Shown: in pieces, positions 16,501 to 23,492 of the stretch | Layout of the letters: each line of letters begins with the position of its first letter | Numbering within the stretch: the stretch's first letter is position 1 | Assembly (NCBI RefSeq): GCF_905196875.1 | Contig: NZ_CAJJWO010000079.1 | Coordinates: 1-23,806 of the forward strand | DNA from: an uncultured Parabacteroides sp. | GTDB lineage: Bacteria > Bacteroidota > Bacteroidia > Bacteroidales > Tannerellaceae | DNA: 23,806 bases | Direction: 5' to 3' | Notes under the pieces: generated by a model | The model's database searches: none | What the model was told of the DNA's origin: nothing | What the model saw: the letters and a program-made list of their open reading frames with translations, nothing else | Made by a program: the position numbers and the translations under genes

Positions 16501-16818
16501 AAGTCAGGAAAGATAAGCGGTATTGCCAGGAAGCACAACATGGTACGCGGAGAAGTCTGGGATGGAGGAAGCTACACCTGTTATCACCTCGTGGACAAGT
16601 TTCTGAATATTGCAGCCCTGCTGAATTTCGAATACATGTACATGGGACAGGAGTATGATGACGACGTAACGCTCGGAGACATTGTTTTGTACCGTATGGG
16701 AGAAGACCAAACGACCGACGACGAGCCGAAGAACGAGATAATCCTCTCTCCCGAAAGCGTTCCCACCCGTTTCCTTTGCAGCGTACTGGGTATTTTTGAT
16801 GTATTGAAAGAAGAATAA
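13582..16818 (+). CDS. DUF4132 protein (YehI/MolR-like), first gene of the operon
   Basis: Large cytoplasmic protein of 1078 aa without signal or membrane segments. Residues 1 to about 600 are almost all helical, with repeated Leu-rich helix pairs that look like a HEAT/ARM-type solenoid. The DUF4132 domain lies in the last third; its most telling part is at about residues 853-885 (NGRRWTVDSWNTLF, MHRFATGLIWGVYDG), followed by FRYMEDGTFNTVDEEEY. E. coli YehI (once MolR), the best-known member, is somewhat longer and has a WGR domain, which I do not see here. Function is unknown; the molybdate link of MolR is not secure. As a large repeat protein next to a MoxR ATPase it is a likely scaffold or target-binding part. 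The ATPase gene starts 8 bases after its stop. Confidence 0.88.
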   Translation: MTKEQMLEQWSRSYEQAYYKCDFTPKVYEYLEGKIDQVPEMIMSRPKIDTSYDGWLLYELNGENAELARRMLVIISKIRRDGPIHKWGLKNELEICLRIGYGHDFKNLIQESVSRHKAQGPELYEIAETLLKYCPAESEAFADQLLSNKLKELEEQRNSNHELYLALYLMILFLEQDAGKYARYLPVLTALTSKYSGPNFTYILYFSYKFSPELKVRLLHSLKDKISARALFYHLTPYKMPAFLQSIEAPLDIYYYLVLTEDNDIDKPSLFHTLYKENKELFMNVYRMLAETTSIQQAANSLYLLAILLENGEGTEELAASKELQARCMLNLQENPSGNVDKLISAAMNESTPQATWEKFLKDCEDFVWAYRRNKLVLLIGALALLYERSELSKRFIDILLIQIRTGYTINNPRYVTYFFLKTRKEWLGCSPKESIRLLLDTSSQFTYEKAFRAYVYNPDRMQDTLDKEDIIANQSVALDLLNNGGLSTEETQNWINMLYGTCKISDVSPLLGILSNKSKILRKTAEELIGLNEETIRPLLEAERPKMKGDALATAKRIIKRWDNERKFGADFTFTKESVVEYCNDNFDKDNVKFITWIPEDMFTDVRFADMAEKAPAIVTRYILSEYLSLEEAYKVKACDKVVEQLHAPDFQQMMENIYQFWKENGAEAKKKMIMVPYCIYGSDTQILRLKTQLKDWAEASRGAIAAFVVNAIAMNGGSVALVMIDGISVKFPNNQVKNAAKAAFTFAAKALEIPEDELSDKIVPTLGFNKEGEKILDYGPRNFTVTLMPDFSLSIFDNEKQKTIKSMPAPGTNDDTVKATAAKKEFSELKKQIKATVQSQTNRLEKVLMNGRRWTVDSWNTLFVENPIMHRFATGLIWGVYDGEKLTGTFRYMEDGTFNTVDEEEYTLPEKAAITLVHPIELEEDVLAGWKEQLDDYEIVQPVTQLTAPIIVLGEKETNGNKITRYNGLIVKSGKISGIARKHNMVRGEVWDGGSYTCYHLVDKFLNIAALLNFEYMYMGQEYDDDVTLGDIVLYRMGEDQTTDDEPKNEIILSPESVPTRFLCSVLGIFDVLKEE

Positions 16819-16826
16819 GAACATCT

Positions 16827-17939
16827 ATGGATAACAAAATACAAAAAACCTTGATGGAGATGCGGTATGCCGACGAGCTTGCCGCTCTCCGCAAACAAGA
16901 TACGGGAGCCAGACCCACCAACTGGCAACTCTCCCCACGCGCAGTCCGTACCTTTATCCTCGGACAGAAGGAACCGATCGAACTGGACGGACGACAGATC
17001 ACCATCACCCCGAAGTTCTTCGGCGACGATGCACTGGTGGAACGCTCCATTATCACCCTGGCAGGCAACCGGGGTCTTATGCTCGTCGGCGAACCGGGCA
17101 CGGCAAAGACTATGTTAAGCGAACTGCTCTCTGCCGCCATCTGCGGTATCAGTACCAACACGGTACAAGGTACGGCGGGAACCAGCGAAGACAATATCAA
17201 ATACTCCTGGAACTATGCACTCCTGCTGGCCAAAGGTCCGGTCAAAGAGGCACTTGTCCCCTCTCCTGTTTACATAGGTATGAAACGGGGCATTATCACC
17301 CGCTTCGAAGAGATCACCCGTTGTCCGCTGGAAATACAGGACAGCCTGATCAGTATCATGAGCGACCGGGTATTGAACATCCCCGAACTGGGAGAAGAAG
17401 GACTGCTCTTCGCCTCTTCCGGCTTTAATGTGATAGCAACCGCCAATACCCGCGACAAAGGGATCAACGAAATGAGTAGCGCCCTGAAACGCCGTTTCAA
17501 CTTCGAGACCGTAGAGCCGATCCGGAGCGTGGCACTCGAAAGCCGTATCATCACCGACCAGTGCGAAGGCATGCTCGCCGCCAACGGCCTTGAAATGCCA
17601 ATACAGGAAGAAGTAGTAGATATCCTCGCTTCCACGTTCAATGAGTTGCGCAACGGCACCTCCTTCGAGAAAGCCAAGATACAAAAGATGTCGGGTGTGA
17701 TGAGCACAGCGGAAGCTGTATCCGTTTATTACCAGTCCGCCCTGGACGGCTATTATTACGGGGACGGGACAGTCTGTATGCGTTCGCTCGTGCAGAACCT
17801 GCTGGGTGCCGTGATGAAAGAGAACAAAGACGATCTGCCCAAGCTGAAAGATTACTTTAACGGTGTGGTCCGGTTGAAAGCCGAAAGACAAGGAGGAAAA
17901 TGGAAGGAATACTACGACAACCGGAACTGGCTGAAATAG
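16827..17939 (+). CDS. MoxR-type AAA+ ATPase (YehL-like)
   Basis: AAA+ ATPase of 370 aa from the MoxR group, chaperone-like motors that typically work with VWA proteins. Walker A is GEPGTAKT (88-95, Lys94). Walker B is GIITRFEEITR (155-165), with Glu161-Glu162 where most AAA+ proteins have Asp-Glu. Sensor 1 is Asn207 in VIATANTRDKG. The arginine finger is Arg222 or Arg223 in ALKRRFNFE. The C-terminal lid (about 260-370) is helical. Its partners here (DUF4132, DUF5682, VWA, SWIM) point to the YehL subfamily. It likely hydrolyses ATP to remodel a complex; the substrate is unknown. Its last 40 bases overlap the next gene in another frame. Confidence 0.93.
   Translation: MDNKIQKTLMEMRYADELAALRKQDTGARPTNWQLSPRAVRTFILGQKEPIELDGRQITITPKFFGDDALVERSIITLAGNRGLMLVGEPGTAKTMLSELLSAAICGISTNTVQGTAGTSEDNIKYSWNYALLLAKGPVKEALVPSPVYIGMKRGIITRFEEITRCPLEIQDSLISIMSDRVLNIPELGEEGLLFASSGFNVIATANTRDKGINEMSSALKRRFNFETVEPIRSVALESRIITDQCEGMLAANGLEMPIQEEVVDILASTFNELRNGTSFEKAKIQKMSGVMSTAEAVSVYYQSALDGYYYGDGTVCMRSLVQNLLGAVMKENKDDLPKLKDYFNGVVRLKAERQGGKWKEYYDNRNWLK
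17891..17896 (+). promoter_or_regulatory. Shine-Dalgarno site of the DUF5682 gene
   Basis: AGGAGG inside the end of the ATPase gene, 3 bases before the ATG at 17900. Strong sites of this kind are uncommon in Bacteroidetes; here it supports the overlapping start over the later in-frame ATG at 17966. Confidence 0.5.
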
Positions 17940-20293
17940 ACCGCCTCGTTACTGGTAGTTTCGATATGGACGGACAGGTGGTGTACTTTCCGGTACGTCA
18001 CCACTCCCCGGCCTGTGCGTTGCATCTGCGACGTACGATCGAGCGTTTCCATCCGGAACTGATCCTGATAGAAGGCCCGGCAGACTCGGCTGAGCTGCTT
18101 CCTTACATTGCCGACGAGCAGTCGATCCCTCCCTTCTGTATCTACTACAGCTATGACGACAAGGATGGAAAAGTAACCGAGGAAAAAGAAAAGTATCGTG
18201 CTTATTATCCTTTCCTGGCCTATTCGCCGGAACTGGTCGCCATTCGTGAAGGGTCACGAAGTCATACGCCGGTACGTTTCATCGACCTGCCTTATGCGCT
18301 CCGTCTGATAAACAAGATCGAGGAAGAACCGCAGACACAGTTCTATTACAACGAAAATAAAGAATACGAAGTAAATACCTATACGGCTATGATTGCCCGT
18401 AAGGCAGGATGCCGGAGTTTTGCAGAGTTCTGGGAAAGCCGCTTCGAATTGGATGCTGCCAATCTGGAAACGCAGGCTTTCGTCCGCAACCTCTTCCACC
18501 TCGGTTACTTTATGCGTCTGGCAACGTCCGAAAACGAGATATCCCTGAAAGAAGATCGGCTACGGGAAACTTATATGGCAGAAGAGATACGGAAAGCACT
18601 ATCCGACAATAAAAAGATATTGGTAGTAGCCGGTGCCTTCCATATCTCCGGACTTATGGAAGCACTGCAATCGGACAAAAAGCCATCGCTCAAAACCTGT
18701 AACCGGGAACATGTAGCTTCCTACCTGATGCCTTATACTTTCAAGGAAGCAGACAGCAAAAGCGGCTATGCTGCCGGTATGCCTTTTCCGGCTTTCTACC
18801 AGGAAGTCTGGGAAAAGATAGAAAAGCAGAAGAAAGACCCGTTCGCATCTACCGTCCTCGAATATATCATCAAGACAGCCCGGTATGCCCGTAAGACACA
18901 GATGATCTCGTTGCCCGACGAGATCAATGCCCTCAACATGGCACGCTCACTGGCCGTATTGAGAGGCAAGCAAAGTACAGGTGTTTACGAATTGCTGGAC
19001 GGTGTACGAAGCTGTTTCGTAAAAGGTGACCTGAATGCCACCTCGACTTTCGAGGTGGACTTCCTGTATCGTCTTCTTTCCGGCATGGGGACAGGAAAGA
19101 TTGCAGATAATGACTGCATCCCTCCCGTCGTACGTGAGTTCCGTGCCTTGTGTTCGCTCCACCGGTTAAAGACTTCTACCATCGAGCGACAGGAAGTAAC
19201 GCTCGACATTATCAAGAACCCGGCTCATTACAGGAAAAGCCGCTTCCTCCATCAGATGGAGTTTCTGGAAACAGGCTTCGCCACACTCCAGTCGGGTCCC
19301 GATTATGTGAATCAGAAGAATAAGAACCTGGTGCGGGAGCAATGGATATGCCGCTATGCCACGGGCGTTGAAACCCGTCTGATCGACCTGTCTGTCTACG
19401 GGGCTACCTTATCACAAGTCTGCAATTCGCTGATAGAAAAGAATTTCAAAGATAATATGACGGCAGAGGAATTGGGGAAACTGCTCCTCTCCGTCCAGGT
19501 TATGGGTATAGAAGGTTTCTATCTTCAATACGAGGATTCTATCCGGCTGGTGGTAGAAAGTGAAGGGAACTTTATCAACCTTTGCAAACTGATCAACAGC
19601 TTGTTGTACCTTGCCAACATGCAACAGCTGATGGATGGGAATATCCAGCCCGTCATTGCCGAGCTGGCACGGACCGCATTCAAGGGAGCCGTCGTACTGA
19701 TCCCTTCTCTGAAAAGCACGACGGAAGAAGAGGAACAGGAGATCTGCGAACAGATGCGTAACCTCTACAGTTTCACGATGGATGCGAAGGGCTGGTTCGA
19801 CACCGCCGCCTTCATCGCTGCCGCAGAGAAAGTATTGAACGACAGTTTCAGCAACAGCCGTCTTTTCGGTTTATGCCTCGCTATACATTATAAAGAAGGT
19901 CGAACCGGACAGGCTGACTTCTGTCAGCAGATAGCGGCTTATCTCGAAAGCAGTATCACGCATCCCGAACAGGCTGCATCTTTTATCTGCGGTCTGTTCC
20001 TTATTGCCCGCGATATCTTGTTTGCCGACCCGCATATCCTGGAGGCAATAGACCGGGTAATTGCCAAGGCCGACCAGGAGACATTCCTCACTATCCTGCC
20101 GAACCTGCGTTATGCCTTTACCGGTTTCCTTCCGGCAGAAATCAGCCGACTGGGACAACAGGTAGCGGAATATCACCAGGTAGCGGAAGCCCGCTTAACA
20201 GGAAGCATCACCGTCTCGCAGGAAGAAATAACAGAAGCCATGCGCCTGGACAGCCTTGCCGCCGAAGCGCTTAAAACATGGAGGATCGCATGA
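17900..20293 (+). CDS. DUF5682 protein (YehM-like) with TIKI/TraB-like motifs
   Basis: Cytoplasmic protein of 797 aa. The first 260 residues carry motifs that resemble the TIKI/TraB/EreA superfamily of putative metal-dependent hydrolases: VRHHSPAC (His34, His35), LILIEGP (Glu58), the helix RETYMAEEIRKAL (222-234), and VVAGAFHISGL (His248). In that superfamily paired His and Glu residues at such places form the active site; extending this to DUF5682 is my inference. Residues 300-797 are mainly helical with no motif I recognise. The chosen ATG overlaps the ATPase gene by 40 bases; an in-frame ATG at 17966 is the alternative. The stop overlaps the VWA start by four bases (ATGA). Matches E. coli YehM by family and position. 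Confidence 0.87.
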   Translation: MEGILRQPELAEIDRLVTGSFDMDGQVVYFPVRHHSPACALHLRRTIERFHPELILIEGPADSAELLPYIADEQSIPPFCIYYSYDDKDGKVTEEKEKYRAYYPFLAYSPELVAIREGSRSHTPVRFIDLPYALRLINKIEEEPQTQFYYNENKEYEVNTYTAMIARKAGCRSFAEFWESRFELDAANLETQAFVRNLFHLGYFMRLATSENEISLKEDRLRETYMAEEIRKALSDNKKILVVAGAFHISGLMEALQSDKKPSLKTCNREHVASYLMPYTFKEADSKSGYAAGMPFPAFYQEVWEKIEKQKKDPFASTVLEYIIKTARYARKTQMISLPDEINALNMARSLAVLRGKQSTGVYELLDGVRSCFVKGDLNATSTFEVDFLYRLLSGMGTGKIADNDCIPPVVREFRALCSLHRLKTSTIERQEVTLDIIKNPAHYRKSRFLHQMEFLETGFATLQSGPDYVNQKNKNLVREQWICRYATGVETRLIDLSVYGATLSQVCNSLIEKNFKDNMTAEELGKLLLSVQVMGIEGFYLQYEDSIRLVVESEGNFINLCKLINSLLYLANMQQLMDGNIQPVIAELARTAFKGAVVLIPSLKSTTEEEEQEICEQMRNLYSFTMDAKGWFDTAAFIAAAEKVLNDSFSNSRLFGLCLAIHYKEGRTGQADFCQQIAAYLESSITHPEQAASFICGLFLIARDILFADPHILEAIDRVIAKADQETFLTILPNLRYAFTGFLPAEISRLGQQVAEYHQVAEARLTGSITVSQEEITEAMRLDSLAAEALKTWRIA

Positions 20294-21426
20294 TGGATAA
20301 CCCGAATAACAAACAGGAAATAGTCAACCGCTGGCGACTCATACTGGGTGACTTTGCAGAAAGCAGTCTGCCCCTCGATCCGGAAAATGCAGAACTGGAC
20401 GGCACACTTTATTTCCTTTACAACCGCGAATATACCGATGAACAGGGAATACGCAACGACTTCCCGAATCGGGGAGGTCGCGGAGGTTCCGTACTGACTG
20501 TTCCGGGATGGCTGAGAAGGGTAAAGAAGTTATTCCCCAAAAAGACCGTCGAGATCATGCAGAAGCAGGCATTGGATAAATACAACCTGACCCAGCTGCT
20601 GACCGACGAATCCGTCCTGAGCCAACTCGAACCGAACCTCGGTTTACTGAAAAACATTCTGACATTCCGCAATATGATGCCGGAACCTGTCCGTAAACTG
20701 GCTTACTCGATCGTGGAACAGGTCATCCGGGATATCCAGAAGAAACTGGAAATAAACGTACGGAAAGCTTTCTACGGGAAGAAACTGCCGCACACCAATT
20801 CAAGTTACAAGATATTCCGGAACTTCGATTTCAAGCAGACCATCGAAAAGAATCTGAAGAATTACAGTCCCGAACACGGCACGATCATCCCCGACCGCCT
20901 CTATTTCAACCAGAACGTACGCCGTTACAATCCCTGGCATATCGTGATCCTGGTCGATGAGAGCGGCAGTATGCTCGATTCGGTGATCTATACCGCTGTC
21001 ATGGCTTCCATCTTTGCCAAAATGCCGTTCCTCTCGGTCAAGTTGGTCATATTCGACACCTCGGTAGTCGATTTGAGCGAGCACCTCGACGATCCGGTCG
21101 GTATCCTGATGAAAGTACAGCTGGGCGGCGGGACCGACATACACAAGGCGTTGGAATACGGAAAGAAACTGATTACCGCACCACAGAAAACAATCGTGGT
21201 ACTGGTTAGCGACCTGTATGACGGAGCGAATTACAGCTATATGTTCCGTTCCTGCCACGACATGATCGAAGCCGGAAGCAAGTTGTTTGTATTGCCTGCA
21301 CTCGACTATTCCGGTACCCCTTGCTACGATGCCCGAGCCGCCCGTACCATTGCGGGTATGGGTGCCGATGTAGCTGCAATAACCCCTGAAGAGTTAGCCG
21401 AATGGATAGGAAAGATTATATCATAA
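20290..21426 (+). CDS. VWA domain protein (YehP-like) with complete MIDAS
   Basis: Protein of 378 aa from this start. The N-terminal half (about 1-210) is helical, with a Gly/Arg-rich turn (NRGGRGGSVL, about 60-70). The C-terminal von Willebrand A domain (about 218-378) has a full metal-ion-dependent adhesion site: Asp223, Ser225 and Ser227 in VDESGSM, Thr282 in GGGTDIHKAL, and Asp308 in VSDLYDG. VWA proteins of this sort are the usual partners of MoxR ATPases and are thought to bind the client or metal-bound ligand. The start at 20290 gives an ATGA overlap with DUF5682 and has GGAGG five bases upstream; the in-frame ATG at 20278 is the alternative. It overlaps the SWIM gene by 25 bases. Confidence 0.92.
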   Translation: MMDNPNNKQEIVNRWRLILGDFAESSLPLDPENAELDGTLYFLYNREYTDEQGIRNDFPNRGGRGGSVLTVPGWLRRVKKLFPKKTVEIMQKQALDKYNLTQLLTDESVLSQLEPNLGLLKNILTFRNMMPEPVRKLAYSIVEQVIRDIQKKLEINVRKAFYGKKLPHTNSSYKIFRNFDFKQTIEKNLKNYSPEHGTIIPDRLYFNQNVRRYNPWHIVILVDESGSMLDSVIYTAVMASIFAKMPFLSVKLVIFDTSVVDLSEHLDDPVGILMKVQLGGGTDIHKALEYGKKLITAPQKTIVVLVSDLYDGANYSYMFRSCHDMIEAGSKLFVLPALDYSGTPCYDARAARTIAGMGADVAAITPEELAEWIGKIIS

Positions 21427-23093
21427 AAGGAGACGGATGCCATTCATCCGCCGGACAGTTCGTCCCCTACGCCAACGAAGCCTTCCTGATTACGCTGGCA
21501 AACAAAGGTTTGTATAAACGTGCCCTGAAAGACCTGGAAACAACAGGACAGGTCGAACTAGCCGTAGCAGGCGACCATCTGCAAGTTCAGCTGGATGAAA
21601 TAACAGTCTCCCTGAATCCCAATATATCCCAAAGTTTCTGTAGTTGTCCCTCTAAAACAGTCTGCAAGCATATCCTGATGGGAATACTTATTGCGGCTGA
21701 TTATGCGGCGAAAGAACCCAGCCAGTCTTCTGCCAACGACTGGGAAGAGCTGAAGAAGGCAGACCTGACACAGCTTCGCAAGCAGGCAGGTAAAAAGCTA
21801 TTTGAAGATACGCTCCGTCTTATCCAGGATGGTTGGACGGCTGATTTCATCGAAAGCGACATGCTCGAAGCGACCATCAACACAGAAAATACAACGGTCT
21901 ATTTCCCAAAAGATGACAGCCTTAATCGTTCTGTATGCAAATGCGGAGAAAGCGGATTGTGCAAACACAAACTGATTGCTATCCTGTCATACCTAAGTAG
22001 CCAGGGAATATTATCTTCCGAATCCGACGGCAACCAACCCGAACTGTCCCTGCTAACGGAAGAGACGATAGATGTCTTACGGGGAGCTTCCTGCTTCATT
22101 ACCGGCATATTCGAAAAAGGGTTGATCGGTTGCGGGGAAAATGAGGCGGAGACAGCCATACTATATTCCATCCGCCTGGAGACATACGGGATAGGCAATC
22201 TGGCACGTTTGTTTCGTTCACTCTCTTCCGACATCGAAAATATGCTCGCCAAGCATGTCGGCTTCCAGCCCTTGACTACCTTTGCCACATTGTCGAGGTT
22301 GCATAACACACTCAGACTGATCTTACGGAATACACAGAACAACGAAATGCTCAGTAAACTGATTGAAGGAACACGCTCGGATTATTATACGACTCCCTTC
22401 GGACATTTTACAGGTCTGGGAGCTTATCCGTGGCAGACCCGTTCCGGATATTTCGGTATTACGGCTTATTTCTTCTACCATGAAAAACAGAGTATCTGTA
22501 CCCTGACTTCGAGTATGGCTGATTATTATGAGCATACCCAAACGCTTGTCACGCCGGAGAATATGCGACGCCAACTGGAAATGCAAAGTTTCTGGGGCAG
22601 CAACATCTCATTAGCCCGGCTATCGACATCTACGCTGACTTTGCGTAATTTCAAAATGAACAGCCAGAACCGTCTCTCATCCTCCTCGCAGACACAATGT
22701 GAAATAGACGACAAGGTTACGATCAGCAGTCTGGATACTTTACTTGCAATCCCTGAGTTATCCGACCTGATAATACGCCCCGAACAACGGTACGATTATT
22801 TCCGCAAGAAGCAGCCGGAGCAACTGGTATTGGTCCCGTTCACACATCTTTCAGAAGTGAGTTTCAATACAGCCGAACAGAAACTGTACTTCACGATGGC
22901 AGATGAACAATACGAAACAGAAGGTTCATTGGCATACAGCGAGCTGAACCGGAATGCCATCCGCCGATTGGAACAGATGGGACAGCGGTACGCAGAAGCG
23001 AAGCAGCGGTATATGGTTTGCCTGAAACGTCGGGATACATTGACCCCGGTCAGTATCGTCACTGCTTCAGAGACCGACAATTTCTATTTCTAA
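21402..23093 (+). CDS. SWIM zinc-finger protein (YehQ-like)
   Basis: Protein of 563 aa. Two SWIM-type zinc-binding motifs are visible with the same spacing: Cys80-x-Cys82-x5-Cys88-x-His90 (CSCPSKTVCKH) and Cys179-x-Cys181-x5-Cys187-x-His189 (CKCGESGLCKH). SWIM fingers can bind DNA or proteins. The remaining about 370 residues have no motif I recognise; they contain several Tyr/Phe-rich strands (GYFGITAYFFYHE). No signal or membrane segment. The ATG overlaps the VWA gene by 25 bases, so the two are translated together. Family and position match E. coli YehQ. The role in the complex is unknown: it may recognise a nucleic acid or hold the parts together. Confidence 0.88.
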   Translation: MDRKDYIIKGDGCHSSAGQFVPYANEAFLITLANKGLYKRALKDLETTGQVELAVAGDHLQVQLDEITVSLNPNISQSFCSCPSKTVCKHILMGILIAADYAAKEPSQSSANDWEELKKADLTQLRKQAGKKLFEDTLRLIQDGWTADFIESDMLEATINTENTTVYFPKDDSLNRSVCKCGESGLCKHKLIAILSYLSSQGILSSESDGNQPELSLLTEETIDVLRGASCFITGIFEKGLIGCGENEAETAILYSIRLETYGIGNLARLFRSLSSDIENMLAKHVGFQPLTTFATLSRLHNTLRLILRNTQNNEMLSKLIEGTRSDYYTTPFGHFTGLGAYPWQTRSGYFGITAYFFYHEKQSICTLTSSMADYYEHTQTLVTPENMRRQLEMQSFWGSNISLARLSTSTLTLRNFKMNSQNRLSSSSQTQCEIDDKVTISSLDTLLAIPELSDLIIRPEQRYDYFRKKQPEQLVLVPFTHLSEVSFNTAEQKLYFTMADEQYETEGSLAYSELNRNAIRRLEQMGQRYAEAKQRYMVCLKRRDTLTPVSIVTASETDNFYF

Positions 23094-23111
23094 CTCTTAA
23101 AATCGAATGGA

Positions 23112-23396
23112 ATGATACTTAAAAACCTCCTTACCGAACTGGAACTTCTGCTTTCCGACATCGCCTTCTCCGGTTTACGCAACATACAGCCTGTCACCCT
23201 TCAAAAACTGGAGGATCTCAAACACTGGATGAATGAACTAAACATGACAGAAGCTATTCGCCTGACGGATAGCTTCATCGATTCAATTTATGCCTGGCAA
23301 GGCGGACAGGTGGCAATAGAGATCGTAGCGGATAATCTATGTGCATTGGAGTTTTATGAAAAGAATGTAATCAACAATTATACGGTTATCCCCTAA
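23112..23396 (+). CDS. Hypothetical 94-aa protein, last gene of the operon
   Basis: Not recognised. A small, acidic protein that appears wholly helical up to about residue 60 (LLTELELLLSDIAF, LQKLEDLKHWMNELNMTEAI) with a more mixed end (WQGGQVAIEIVADNL). No signal, membrane segment or cysteine motif. It begins 18 bases after the SWIM stop and ends 9 bases before a hairpin, so it is in the same transcript. Its size and helical heptad-like pattern would suit an adaptor or small regulatory partner; this is inference. I know of no equivalent in the E. coli yeh cluster. Confidence 0.72.
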   Translation: MILKNLLTELELLLSDIAFSGLRNIQPVTLQKLEDLKHWMNELNMTEAIRLTDSFIDSIYAWQGGQVAIEIVADNLCALEFYEKNVINNYTVIP

Positions 23397-23405
23397 AAAA
23401 CAGTT

Positions 23406-23439
23406 CTGCGGGACAGTATCATTTGATAGAGTCCCGCAG
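23406..23439. terminator. Bidirectional terminator between the operon and GH92
   Basis: CTGCGGGAC (23406-23414) pairs perfectly with GTCCCGCAG (23431-23439) around a 16-nt loop. On the minus strand six T follow after five bases, so it ends the GH92 gene well; on the plus strand the T-run is weak. It lies between convergent genes. Confidence 0.75.
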
Positions 23440-23492
23440 ACCTTTCCAATCAATATATCAAAGTTATATTGACTTATTTACCAATAATAAGG

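Noticed and set aside
17115..17891. Minus-strand 258-codon open frame
   Set aside because: It is antisense to the MoxR ATPase, whose Walker and sensor motifs are clear; the frame is a by-product of codon bias.
20800..21258. Minus-strand 152-codon open frame
   Set aside because: It is antisense to the VWA domain with its complete MIDAS; no start signal or family likeness.
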